Shown here in pieces: positions 1 through 7,183 of a stretch of DNA of 7,691 nucleotides (positions are counted from its first letter, which is position 1; each line of letters starts with the position of its first letter). The DNA lies in the NCBI GenBank assembly GCA_007123465.1, contig SKLB01000207.1, positions 1 through 7,691 on the forward strand. Reading direction: 5' to 3'. The translations under genes and the position numbers were made by a program. This DNA comes from Spirochaetales bacterium (GTDB taxonomy: Bacteria; Spirochaetota; Spirochaetia; DSM-27196; PWMO01). The notes beneath the pieces were generated by a model. That model saw only the letters and a list, made by a program, of their open reading frames with translations, ran no database searches and was not told the DNA's origin.

Positions 1-800
1 ATGCCTCGCCGGACGATCTGGCGGCGTTTCGCGAAGCGATGGGATTTGATCTTCCTCTGCACCAGCAGTTCTTCAGCTACATGCGCGGTGCCGCGGTGGG
101 TGACTTCGGCAGGTCGCTGCATTACCGGGCACCGGCGATGCGGCTGGTGCTGCAGCGCATACCGGCAACGCTGGAACTGGCGCTGGCTGCAATGATGTTT
201 GCGCTGATGTTCTCGATACCGCTGGGCATAATCGGCGGTTCGCGACCGGGCAGTATCTGGGATACGCTGTGTCGCGGGGTGGGTCTGGTTGGTCAGACGG
301 TGCCCAACTTCTGGCTGGCACTGATGCTGATCGTGTTTTTTTCGGTTGAGTTACGCTGGTTTCCAACCTTCGGCCGTGACGGTGTCAGATCGCTGGTGTT
401 GCCAGCGGTTGCGCTGGGGTTCTTCTCGTTGGGCAAGTTCACACGGTTGGTGCGGTCTGCGGTGCTCGAAGTGCGCAGCGAAGACTATATCCGAACCGCA
501 TACAGCAAGGGCCTGCTCGACCGCAGAATCTACGCCCATCATATCTTCCGCAATGTTGCAATTACGCTGGTCAGCATTGTGGGTGTACAATTTGGCTACA
601 TGCTGGGTGGGTCGATCTATATCGAGTCGATCTTTGCCTGGCCGGGTATCGGGCGCATGATCAACGAAGCGGTGCAGGCACGCGATTTTCCGCTGGTGCA
701 GGCTATCGCGGTTTTCAGCGCCTGCTTTGTAGTAGTGCTGAACCTGCTCACCGATGTTGCCTACGCTTTGATCGACCCGAGGATCCGCTATGAGGATTGA
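1..800 (+). CDS. ABC transporter permease, OppB/DppB type (5' end cut by window edge)
   Basis: This is one of two inner-membrane pore subunits of a peptide/nickel-family ABC importer. The frame is open from base 3, before the first ATG at 39, and already encodes family-typical sequence (ASPDDLAAFREAMGFDLPL, then GDFGRSL). The true start therefore lies upstream of the window; 265 codons are visible, and the usual length of about 305-320 residues implies that the first helix and periplasmic entry are missing. Several hydrophobic helices follow (for example LELALAAMMFALMFSIPLG). The cytoplasmic EAA loop that docks the ATPase is clear: EDYIRTAYSKGLLDRR, then HHIFRN. The C-terminus has ESIFAWPGIGR and ends in a DPRIRYE tail, both typical of OppB/DppB. 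The stop overlaps the next permease by 11 bases, so the two are translationally coupled. Family assignment is certain. The ligand (dipeptide, oligopeptide, nickel, sugar or other) cannot be read without the binding protein. Confidence 0.95.
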   Translation, partial: ASPDDLAAFREAMGFDLPLHQQFFSYMRGAAVGDFGRSLHYRAPAMRLVLQRIPATLELALAAMMFALMFSIPLGIIGGSRPGSIWDTLCRGVGLVGQTVPNFWLALMLIVFFSVELRWFPTFGRDGVRSLVLPAVALGFFSLGKFTRLVRSAVLEVRSEDYIRTAYSKGLLDRRIYAHHIFRNVAITLVSIVGVQFGYMLGGSIYIESIFAWPGIGRMINEAVQARDFPLVQAIAVFSACFVVVLNLLTDVAYALIDPRIRYED

Positions 801-1689
801 TGCACTGGACAAGAGCGGGCTGCGCTCGCCGCTGCAGCGCTTTCTGAAGCTGATCCTGCGTGATAAAGCGGGTCTGTTTGGTGTTATTCTATTCGGCTTC
901 ATTATTGTCGTGGCGGTGCTTGCACCCTACGTGGCGCCACACGATCCGGTGCAGCAGAACCTGCGCATCAGCCGCCAGCCGCCGGCGTGGCACGAGGACG
1001 GCAGCTGGGAGCATCCGCTGGGTACGGACAATCTGGGGCGTGATATGCTTAGCCGCATCATCTACGGTTCGCGGGTCTCGCTTACCGTGGGATTTCTGGG
1101 TGTGGTGATCGCATCCAGTATCGGTTTGCTGCTGGGCATGGTTGCAGGCTACGTAGGCGGCCGAACCGACAACATTATCATGGGCGTTGCGAATCTGTTT
1201 CTGGCAATTCCCTATCTGCTGCTGGTAGTGGTTGTGGCGGCAGTACTGGGGCGTAGCCTGCTCAACGTGATCCTGATTTTCGGGTTCACCAACGCTCCGC
1301 TGTTTGTGCGCATTACCCGCGGGGAAGTGTTGCGTATTCGCAAGTCCGGCTACGTTGAATCCGCAATTGGTCTGGGTGCGTCGCAAGCTCGAATTCTGTT
1401 TGACCACATCCTGCCCAACCTTATCGGTCCACTGCTGACGGTGGCCACTTTTGAGATGTCCGGCATGATTTTCTACGAAGCCGGACTCGGTTTTCTAGGG
1501 CTGAGTGTTCCACCCGGCATTCCCAGCTGGGGAAATATGCTGGCGGCGGGGCGGCAGTATATTCAGTTCTCGCCGTGGATTGCGGCGTTTCCCGGCCTGG
1601 CGATTGTGTGTACCTCGCTCAGTATGAATCTGCTGGGAGACTGGCTGCGCGATCTGCTGGACCCCAAGATCCGACGGAGCGCATCCTGA
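790..1689 (+). CDS. ABC transporter permease, OppC/DppC type
   Basis: This is the second pore subunit, 299 residues, full length for the family. A cytoplasmic N-terminus with LILRDKAGLFG leads into helix 1 (about 28-48). A periplasmic loop follows, then the family signature HPLGTDNLGRD at 75-85 and SRIIYGSRVSL. Further helices lie near 97-119, 130-155, 157-172, 213-240 and 262-285. The EAA loop that contacts an ATPase is at about 187-210, ending GLGASQARILFDHILPN. The conserved FLGLSVPPGIPSWG lies at 235-248, and the C-terminus LGDWLRDLLDPKIR is characteristic of OppC/DppC. The ATG at 790 lies inside the end of the upstream permease gene and is preceded by GAGG at 779-782 with a 7-base spacer. 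The next gene begins 1 base after the stop. The protein should form the heterodimeric channel with the upstream permease. No defect is visible. Confidence 0.96.
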   Translation: MRIDALDKSGLRSPLQRFLKLILRDKAGLFGVILFGFIIVVAVLAPYVAPHDPVQQNLRISRQPPAWHEDGSWEHPLGTDNLGRDMLSRIIYGSRVSLTVGFLGVVIASSIGLLLGMVAGYVGGRTDNIIMGVANLFLAIPYLLLVVVVAAVLGRSLLNVILIFGFTNAPLFVRITRGEVLRIRKSGYVESAIGLGASQARILFDHILPNLIGPLLTVATFEMSGMIFYEAGLGFLGLSVPPGIPSWGNMLAAGRQYIQFSPWIAAFPGLAIVCTSLSMNLLGDWLRDLLDPKIRRSAS

Positions 1690-1690
1690 C

Positions 1691-2746
1691 ATGAATCCTA
1701 TACTTGAAGTACGCGATCTGCACGTTCATTTCGATACCGTAGACGGCACGGTGCACGCGGTGAATGGTGTATCTCTTGATCTGTTTGCCGGAGAGACGCT
1801 CGGTGTAGTGGGGGAAAGCGGCAGTGGCAAGAGTGTCTCGATGATGTCTCTGCTGCGACTCATACCTCAACCCCCGGGACGCATCGTAAGCGGTTCGGCA
1901 CGGTTTCGTCCGGCCTCGGGTGACCTGGACCTTCTCTCTCTGGGTAAACGGGAAATGGCTGCCATTCGTGGCAACCGTATCGGGTTTATCTTTCAGGATC
2001 CGATGAGTTCGCTGAACCCGTTGCTGACTATCGGTGACCAGATCCGCGAATCGATCGAGCAGCACACCAGCAAGCGCGATGCGCAGGCACGCCGCCGGGC
2101 TATCCAGCTGCTGGACCAGGTTGGCATCCCTGACCCCGAGGCGCGCTACAGAAATTACCCGCACCAGTTCTCCGGCGGCATGCGCCAGCGGGTCATGATC
2201 GCTATAGCAATTGCGTGCGACCCGGATATCGTCATTGCAGACGAACCGACTACGGCGCTGGACGTCACCGTGCAGGCTCAGATCGTTGACCTCATGAACC
2301 GCCTCAGCGCTGACCTCGGTATCGCGGTCATCTGGATCTCACACGATCTGGGCGTGGTGGCGGGGATTGCCCATCATCTGCTGGTCATGTACGGAGGGAC
2401 GGTAGTTGAGTACGGCGCGGTCGACCAACTGTATGCTCACCCGCGCCACCCGTATACCATCGGGTTGCTCGGCGCACTGCCCAAATTGCACGTCAACGAG
2501 GATGAACTGGTAAACATTTCGGGTACGCCGCCAAGCCTGTTCTCGCCGCCACAGCAGTGCCCCTTCGAGCCGCGCTGTCCATGGGCATTCGAGACCTGTC
2601 TGAATAGTCAGCCTCCGCTTTTTGACATCTCGCCCGACACCGGTTCGAGGCACGCGAGTGCCTGCTGGTACGACCTGGACAGAGACAAACCTCGTGCTTC
2701 CGGCCAGCCGGTGGCCGAGTGGGATAAGGAGGATGCAACACTATGA
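1691..2746 (+). CDS. ABC transporter ATP-binding protein, OppD/DppD type
   Basis: This cytoplasmic ATPase of 351 residues powers the importer as one half of a heterodimer with the next gene product. Walker A is GESGSGKS at 41-48, the Q-loop is Q102 in FIFQDPMSSLNP, the signature is SGGMRQR at 161-167, Walker B is VIADEP at 181-186 (catalytic E185), the D-loop is ALD at 189-191, and the switch histidine is H218. All catalytic elements are intact. After the ATPase core comes the oligopeptide/dipeptide C-terminal domain (PRHPYTIGLLGALP near 251-264), with four cysteines at 290, 296, 303 and 325. That Cys pattern is known in OppD/DppD proteins and has been linked to a [4Fe-4S] cluster in characterised transporters; binding here is inferred. 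The ATG at 1691 follows the permease stop by 1 base, with GGAG at 1676-1679. The gene overlaps the next by ATGA. The signature form SGGMRQR suits the D rather than the F subunit. Confidence 0.96.
   Translation: MNPILEVRDLHVHFDTVDGTVHAVNGVSLDLFAGETLGVVGESGSGKSVSMMSLLRLIPQPPGRIVSGSARFRPASGDLDLLSLGKREMAAIRGNRIGFIFQDPMSSLNPLLTIGDQIRESIEQHTSKRDAQARRRAIQLLDQVGIPDPEARYRNYPHQFSGGMRQRVMIAIAIACDPDIVIADEPTTALDVTVQAQIVDLMNRLSADLGIAVIWISHDLGVVAGIAHHLLVMYGGTVVEYGAVDQLYAHPRHPYTIGLLGALPKLHVNEDELVNISGTPPSLFSPPQQCPFEPRCPWAFETCLNSQPPLFDISPDTGSRHASACWYDLDRDKPRASGQPVAEWDKEDATL
2726..2732 (+). promoter_or_regulatory. Strong Shine-Dalgarno site for the OppF/DppF-type gene
   Basis: AAGGAGG lies inside the end of the preceding ATPase gene, 10 bases before the ATG at 2743. 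It is the best ribosome site in the transporter operon. It supports ATG 2743 as the start despite the ATGA overlap, and suggests independent ribosome loading as well as reinitiation. Confidence 0.8.
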
Positions 2747-3855
2747 CCGACACCGGTAATGCCGCAGCGTTTGTTCGCGTCCGCGGCCTCAAACAGCACT
2801 TTCCCATTACGCGCGGCGTTATCTTCAGTCGTAAGATCGGAGCGGTGCGCGCGGTAGATGATATCTCGTTCGACATCCCGCAGGGAGAGACGCTAGGTTT
2901 GGTGGGGGAGAGCGGTTGCGGCAAATCGACCACCGGGCGCAGCGTGCTGCGCCTCTACCGGCCTACCGCCGGCAGCGTTACGATCGGCGACCTCGAGATA
3001 TCGGCTCTTTCCGAGAGACAGCTGCGTGCCGAGCGACCAAAGATGCAGATGATCTTTCAGGACTCCTACTCGTCACTGAACCCGCGTCATTCGGTGGCCA
3101 AGATCGTAGCCGAGCCGCTGATCATTCAAGGGCATAACAACGCGGCACAGGTGCGCGAGCGGGTTCAGCAGCTGCTGGAACTGGTTGGACTGGAACCCGA
3201 GCACATGAAGCGTTACCCGCACGAGTTCTCGGGCGGACAGAGGCAACGCATCGGAATCGCGCGGGCGCTGGCACTAAATCCGCAGTTTGTTGTCTGTGAC
3301 GAGCCGATCTCGGCGCTCGATGTCTCAATCCAGGCCCAGGTGGTAAACCTGTTAGTGCGGCTGCAACGCGAGCTCGGCCTCACCTACCTGTTTATTGCGC
3401 ACGACCTGAGCATGGTGCGCCATATTTCGCATCGCATTGCGGTGATGTACCTCGGCAAGATCATGGAACTGGCGCGCTACGATGAGCTGTTTCAGAATCC
3501 GATGCACCCCTATACCCAGTCACTGATGTCCGCGGTTCCGATTCCGGAGCCGGAGGTTGAGAAATCACGCAGCCGCATCCTGCTCAAGGGCGACGTTCCC
3601 AGTCCAGCCAACCCGCCGTCGGGGTGCGTCTTCAGCACCCGCTGTCCCTTTGCAACCGAGCGCTGCCAGCGCGAGGTGCCGCAGCCGCGACAGCTGCGGC
3701 CAGGTCACACGGTAGCCTGCCACAACGTCGACGATCCGGCTGTCGCAGAGGATATCCGCCTCAGCGGCCACAAGATCGTCAGCAGTCTTCAGGACGCCGC
3801 ATCCAGCGGCCCGGATCGCGTCTTTGCTTCAGCTTTGCCCGGCGGCGCCTCTTAG
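2743..3855 (+). CDS. ABC transporter ATP-binding protein, OppF/DppF type
   Basis: This is the second ATPase of the importer, 370 residues. An N-terminal VRVRGLKQHFPI leads into the core: Walker A GESGCGKS at 55-62, Q-loop Q106 in MIFQDSYSSLNPR, signature SGGQRQR at 163-169, Walker B VVCDEP at 183-188, D-loop ALD at 191-193, and switch histidine H220. The set is intact and F-type. The C-terminal domain carries cysteines at 295, 301, 308 and 326. The first three have the same spacing as in the partner ATPase (5 and 6 residues between), suggesting a matching metal or Fe-S site. About 44 residues follow the last cysteine, a longer tail than usual (E. coli OppF is 334 residues in all). It is rich in Ala, Ser and Gly and shows no motif I recognise. 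The ATG overlaps the upstream stop (ATGA) and has a strong ribosome site. The last 27 bases overlap the convergent CPBP gene. Confidence 0.96.
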   Translation: MTDTGNAAAFVRVRGLKQHFPITRGVIFSRKIGAVRAVDDISFDIPQGETLGLVGESGCGKSTTGRSVLRLYRPTAGSVTIGDLEISALSERQLRAERPKMQMIFQDSYSSLNPRHSVAKIVAEPLIIQGHNNAAQVRERVQQLLELVGLEPEHMKRYPHEFSGGQRQRIGIARALALNPQFVVCDEPISALDVSIQAQVVNLLVRLQRELGLTYLFIAHDLSMVRHISHRIAVMYLGKIMELARYDELFQNPMHPYTQSLMSAVPIPEPEVEKSRSRILLKGDVPSPANPPSGCVFSTRCPFATERCQREVPQPRQLRPGHTVACHNVDDPAVAEDIRLSGHKIVSSLQDAASSGPDRVFASALPGGAS

Positions 3856-4422
3856 GTCCGGCCGGCTGCGCCGTGCCAGTTGCAGAAGGGCTACCGCATC
3901 GTAGAGCGCGTGGGCCACAATAGGTGCAATCAGCGACTCGGTGAGCAGCAGTAGTAGTCCAAAATAGACGCCCAGCAGCGCCGCAATCACGGCGTAGGCG
4001 TTGGTGATCCAGTGCAGCGCGCCGAACAGCGCCGATGCAATCAGCAGCGCCGGCAGCGGGCCGATCAGCGCTGTGAGGCCGGTCTGAATCAGACCGCGAA
4101 ACAGCAGTTCCTCGCCTATTCCGGCGGCCAGCCCCAGCAGCAACGCCCGCAGCACGTTCAGCTGGCGCAACAGCGGGTTCAGCAAGCGCAGCAGCAGTTG
4201 GCGAATGCGCCGCAGGGGCGACCACGCGGTACCCAACGAGAAGCGAAAGAACAGCAGTAGCGGTACGGTTGCAAGGATCCCACCGGCTACCGATGCGGGA
4301 TTGACGACGAACATCCCGGATAGCGGAAGCCGCAGCAAGGCAGCGGCAAGCAGCGCCACCGCTGCCAACGAGAGTTCAAACGCGACAGCAAAGCTGAACA
4401 AATGCGGTGATGAGCGCTGCAC
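3829..4422 (-). CDS. CPBP family intramembrane metalloprotease (CAAX-protease/Abi-like)
   Basis: This is a multi-helix membrane protein of 197 residues with all three motifs of the CPBP (Rce1-like glutamic) protease family. Motif 1 is EELLFR at 104-109 (E104, E105, R109). Motif 2 is FGALH at 133-137, and motif 3 is HALYD at 171-175. Hydrophobic segments lie near 9-31, 42-62, 90-103, 117-138, 143-161 and 163-181. The active residues sit at the membrane faces of the second half, as expected. Bacterial members cleave or anchor membrane proteins in varied roles such as bacteriocin immunity, scaffolding and signalling; nothing here fixes the substrate. The start is GTG at 4422, since an in-frame TAG lies four codons upstream, and I see no Shine-Dalgarno site. 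The gene reads toward the transporter operon and overlaps the OppF/DppF gene by 27 bases at their 3' ends. The DMT gene lies 75 bases upstream, so co-transcription is possible. Confidence 0.9.
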   Translation of the reverse strand: MQRSSPHLFSFAVAFELSLAAVALLAAALLRLPLSGMFVVNPASVAGGILATVPLLLFFRFSLGTAWSPLRRIRQLLLRLLNPLLRQLNVLRALLLGLAAGIGEELLFRGLIQTGLTALIGPLPALLIASALFGALHWITNAYAVIAALLGVYFGLLLLLTESLIAPIVAHALYDAVALLQLARRSRPDLRGAAGQS

Positions 4423-4428
4423 ACTGCT

Positions 4429-4457
4429 ACACTATTACAGCGCGCTCGAAACAACAA
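4429..4457 (-). promoter_or_regulatory. Weak candidate promoter for the CPBP gene
   Basis: On the minus strand, TTGTTG (4457-4452) and TAGTGT (4434-4429) are separated by 17 bases; each matches the sigma-70 consensus at only 3 of 6 positions. If real, transcription would begin about at the GTG start codon (4422), giving a nearly leaderless message. That would fit the absence of a Shine-Dalgarno site. The 75-base gap (4423-4497) holds nothing else I can support, and read-through from the DMT gene is an equally good explanation. Confidence 0.2.
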
Positions 4458-4497
4458 GCTATGAAGCGCAGTGTTCCGCCGGCCGGGCGACTTCGGT

Positions 4498-5418
4498 TCA
4501 ACCGGTGGCAACCAGAACCAGTCCCGCTACCAGCACCAAAGTGGCGGAAAAGCGTAACATGCCGCCGCGTTCCTTCAGCAGCAGCAGTCCCATCAGCACC
4601 CCAATCGGCAGGCTGACCTGGCGAAATGCCACGATATAGCTGACGTTAATGGCGTAGGCCATGCTGATAAGTACAATACCGTAGGTAGCGTAGATCAGCG
4701 CACCCATCAGAACAGCAATCGACAGCTCGCGGCTGCTGATCGAGAACTCGCGCGTGCTGCGCGTCACAATCCTCCGTCCCCCGACCCATAGGGCCAACCA
4801 CACTACCGTAGAGACGGACTCAAGAAAGAGATAGAACAGCGAGATTTCGCTGACCGACAGTGTTCCGCCGAGTACCGCCGGTGCGCGCAGTACCCTGAGG
4901 GCTGCGTCGTCCAGGATAGAGTAGCCGGCGGTACCACACGCCGCCCCGAGCGCGAAGGCACTCATCTTGTTGAGGTAGTTCTTCAGCCGGAACTGTCCGA
5001 ACCGCTCCATCGGAAGCACAAACCCGGCAGCCACAATGATAACAATGCCGACAACCGCCTGTATAGATATTTCGTGTCCCCGTCCCAGAATCACGCTCAT
5101 GACCGTGACTACAATCAGCGGCGACGATCGAGCAACGGGATAGGCCAGAGAGAGGTCTCCGTGGCTGTAGGCGCTCAAAAGACAGGTAAAATAGAGCGCC
5201 TGAAAGGCGCCGGCGGCTATAACCAGCTGCCACACCACAGCAGGCACTCGTGCGAATGCCGAAGCGTAGACCAGTCCGACCGGAGCCAGCAACACCATCC
5301 CGGCGATCAGCGCAATCAGAAAGACCTCGCCCTTCATGGGAACACGCTTGCCGAGGAAGTTCCACAAAGCGTGGAAGAATGCGGAAATCAGGATCAAGCT
5401 GATGGCCAGCGGACTCAT
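4498..5418 (-). CDS. DMT superfamily transporter, EamA type
   Basis: This is an inner-membrane carrier of 306 residues with about ten hydrophobic helices in two similar halves, the layout of drug/metabolite transporters. The first half (about 4-135) opens with SAFFHALWNFLGKR and contains the family-typical LAYPVARSSPLIVV at 91-104, then GIVIIVAAGFVLP. The second half ends with SYIVAFRQVSLPIGVLMG (260-277), then LLLLKER and a final helix. EamA proteins export amino acids, nucleosides, or other small metabolites; the substrate is not readable here. I chose ATG 5418. The same frame stays open upstream to a GTG at 5550, but that 44-residue extension overlaps the kinase gene and is rich in Cys, Arg and Gly, unlike a DMT N-terminus. 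The family sequence begins at SPLAISLILISAFFHALW. The ribosome site at 5418 is poor. The gene follows the kinase gene by 32 bases that hold a hairpin. Confidence 0.92.
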   Translation of the reverse strand: MSPLAISLILISAFFHALWNFLGKRVPMKGEVFLIALIAGMVLLAPVGLVYASAFARVPAVVWQLVIAAGAFQALYFTCLLSAYSHGDLSLAYPVARSSPLIVVTVMSVILGRGHEISIQAVVGIVIIVAAGFVLPMERFGQFRLKNYLNKMSAFALGAACGTAGYSILDDAALRVLRAPAVLGGTLSVSEISLFYLFLESVSTVVWLALWVGGRRIVTRSTREFSISSRELSIAVLMGALIYATYGIVLISMAYAINVSYIVAFRQVSLPIGVLMGLLLLKERGGMLRFSATLVLVAGLVLVATG

Positions 5419-5430
5419 ACTATTGCCGAG

Positions 5431-5449
5431 CGTTGCCCCGCTGGCAACG
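5431..5449 (-). other. Perfect 7-bp intercistronic hairpin
   Basis: Read on the minus strand, CGTTGCC, a 5-base loop AGCGG and GGCAACG form a perfect stem. It begins one base after the kinase stop codon (5453-5451) and ends 12 bases before the transporter ATG. No T run follows, so it is unlikely to be an intrinsic terminator. It could protect the upstream 3' end, mark a processing site, or shield ribosome entry to the transporter gene. The structure is seen in the sequence; any function is inference. Confidence 0.55.
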
Positions 5450-5450
5450 G

Positions 5451-7154
5451 CTAAAGAGCGCCATTGCGAATGATTTTCACCAGCAGCCAGAACCCTACCA
5501 GGCCGGCAGCAACAAAGCCGATAATCCCGATAACCGGAACCTGGCGCCACAGCGGGGGTACCCGCGAGTGGACAATCAGGGCGGAGCCGATGATCAGCGA
5601 ACCGAGTACAATCGAAAAAACCAGTGCCGAGGTCGCCTGCAGAACGGTTTTTTGAATCGGTCGTATGCTTGCCTCATCGAAGCTGAAGCGCACCCTGCCG
5701 GAAGACAACGTGTCAACCAGCTTGTAGTAATCGCCTGGGAAACTCTGCAGCAGTTCTGCGTAGTCTGTGGCCATTGTAGCAACGCGAGAGGCCAGGCGCT
5801 TGGGGTCGTAGCGATCATGCAGCAGCGTCCTGGCAAACGGTTCCAGATGCGCCGCAAAGTCGAACTGTGGATCGAGCGCCGTGGCTACTCCCTCTATGGT
5901 AATCAGCGACTTCACCAGCAGGAAGAGGTCGGAGGGAAGCCGCAGCCCCTTGTCCACCAGGATCTCGACAACTTCGGATAGAAGTCCGGTAAATGAAAAG
6001 TCTCCGGCCTGGGCGCTCTGGAAGCGGCCAATGAGCTCGGCAATTTCGCGCTCGATGCTGCGGGCGGTCTCGAAGTCACGGCTGCCGGCCAGTCTGACCA
6101 CCGCTCGCGCGGCCTGTTGCTCATTGCGTGCTATAATACTGACGAGCATGTCGCTGACCACTTCGAGGTCACGCTGGATGAGGCTTCCGGTAAGGCCGAA
6201 GTCCAGATAACAGATCCGCCCGTCGTCCAGTACAACAATGTTGCCGGGATGCGGATCGGCGTGAAAGAACCCGTAGCGGAAGATCTGCGTGAGTGTCAGG
6301 GTGGCTCCCAGTTTGGCAACACGCGCTCCCTCGGCGGCATCGCGCGGTAACTGGTCGAGCAGATCCGCCAACGGGCGGCCTTCGATGAACTCCATGGTCA
6401 GGACGCGCTGCGAGCTGTGGCGGCGGAAGACTACCGGCACCTTGATTGAGGCGTCCTGGGAGAATTGCGACCCGAAGCGCTCAATTGACGCCGCTTCACG
6501 GCGGAAATCGAGTTCCTGGTGCATGGCTTTTTCAAACTCATCAACGATATCCCGCGGACCGAGATTGCGGCTCTCGGGAACGTAGCGTTCCAGCAGCTGC
6601 GCCAGCTCCATCAGGATCTCTATGTCGACATCCACCAGCTCCTGCAGGCCCGGCCGCTGGATCTTGACCGCCACCACCTCACCGGAAGGAAGTACCGCGC
6701 GATGAATCTGCGCGATAGAGGCGGCGGCAACCGGATCGTGGTCAAATTCGCGGAAGAGCTCCTGCATCGGTGTGCCGAGCTCTTTTGTGATAAGCGCCGT
6801 TGCGCGTCGTGTGGCAAACGGCGGCACGTTCTCCTGCAGTTTCTGCAGCTCGACCTGCAGCTCGCGCGGAATCAGGTCCGGCCGGTTACTGAGTATCTGG
6901 CCGAGTTTGATGAAGGTGGGGCCGAGGTCTTCCACGGCCAGGCGGATCCGCTCCCAGGTGGTTGACTCGCCAAAGGCACGCCGCTTGTCGGCACGTCTTC
7001 GGCGTGAGAGACGGCGCAGCAGGCGCAGCATTCTGCCCAGGCCGGTCTGATAGACGATTTCGCCAAATCCGTGCGCCACCAGAGTGGTAAGGATGTGGCG
7101 ATAGCGGGCAAAGCGCAGCCTGCCTTTGCGGGTGAACAGTCCGAGCAGTTTCAC
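5451..7154 (-). CDS. AarF/ABC1/UbiB family atypical protein kinase-like protein
   Basis: The protein has 567 residues, near the usual length of bacterial UbiB proteins (about 540-560). Hallmarks appear in order: the KxGQ motif FIKLGQ (81-86) with ILSNRPDLIP; the Ala-rich loop VAAASIAQIHRA (142-153) that replaces the kinase Gly-rich loop; the ATP-site lysine VAVK164; ExD at E214-D216; MEFIEG (254-259); the catalytic-loop equivalent HADPHPGN (298-305) with D300 and N305; and the DFG-type LDFG (317-320). Two C-terminal membrane helices (about 508-527 and 540-561) anchor it, as in UbiB/COQ8. The family has ATPase activity and supports ubiquinone or other isoprenoid-quinone and lipid pathways. No ubiquinone gene lies nearby, so a direct role in that pathway is not shown. 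The start is GTG at 7154, supported by GGAGGG close upstream. It lies 29 bases after the Host_attach-like gene and 32 before the transporter gene. Confidence 0.95.
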   Translation of the reverse strand: MKLLGLFTRKGRLRFARYRHILTTLVAHGFGEIVYQTGLGRMLRLLRRLSRRRRADKRRAFGESTTWERIRLAVEDLGPTFIKLGQILSNRPDLIPRELQVELQKLQENVPPFATRRATALITKELGTPMQELFREFDHDPVAAASIAQIHRAVLPSGEVVAVKIQRPGLQELVDVDIEILMELAQLLERYVPESRNLGPRDIVDEFEKAMHQELDFRREAASIERFGSQFSQDASIKVPVVFRRHSSQRVLTMEFIEGRPLADLLDQLPRDAAEGARVAKLGATLTLTQIFRYGFFHADPHPGNIVVLDDGRICYLDFGLTGSLIQRDLEVVSDMLVSIIARNEQQAARAVVRLAGSRDFETARSIEREIAELIGRFQSAQAGDFSFTGLLSEVVEILVDKGLRLPSDLFLLVKSLITIEGVATALDPQFDFAAHLEPFARTLLHDRYDPKRLASRVATMATDYAELLQSFPGDYYKLVDTLSSGRVRFSFDEASIRPIQKTVLQATSALVFSIVLGSLIIGSALIVHSRVPPLWRQVPVIGIIGFVAAGLVGFWLLVKIIRNGAL

Positions 7155-7158
7155 GGAT

Positions 7159-7164
7159 CCCTCC
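7159..7164 (-). promoter_or_regulatory. Shine-Dalgarno site fixing the GTG start of the ABC1 kinase gene
   Basis: On the minus strand, GGAGGG is followed by ATCC and then GTG at 7154. This close, strong match supports the GTG start of the kinase. It lies in the 29-base gap after the Host_attach-like gene, so the kinase has its own ribosome entry. Confidence 0.75.
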
Positions 7165-7183
7165 GGTGGCGCCGGCTTGGTTT

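Noticed and set aside
1..195. A 64-codon plus-strand frame from ATG at base 1
   Set aside because: It is out of frame with the permease, which is open from base 3 and shows family sequence before its first ATG. The translation is Arg/Trp/Cys-rich with no family features.
351..2164. Three long minus-strand frames (351-902, 889-1407, 1619-2164), 172-183 codons each
   Set aside because: They lie wholly antisense to well-recognised transporter genes. Their proteins are rich in His, Gln and Arg and have no domain; this is the usual mirror effect of codon bias in GC-rich genes.
3858..3865. Palindrome CCGGCCGG just after the OppF/DppF stop as a terminator
   Set aside because: It is only 8 bases with no loop and no T run, lies inside the CPBP coding sequence, and the same octamer recurs near 4482. 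It is expected by chance in GC-rich DNA.
3829..4422. CPBP gene as a phage-defence (abortive infection) system
   Set aside because: The family was once labelled Abi, but a lone CPBP protease next to housekeeping transporter genes, with no defence, phage or mobile genes, does not support that role.
4820..5365. A 181-codon minus-strand frame inside the DMT transporter gene
   Set aside because: It is an alternate frame of the transporter on the same strand, Arg/Gly/Cys-rich with no membrane segments or motifs. The transporter frame has clear family sequence.
5074..5981. Plus-strand frames of 126 and 182 codons opposite the transporter and kinase genes
   Set aside because: They are antisense shadows with low-complexity Gln/Arg/Asn-rich translations and no supporting ribosome site or family.
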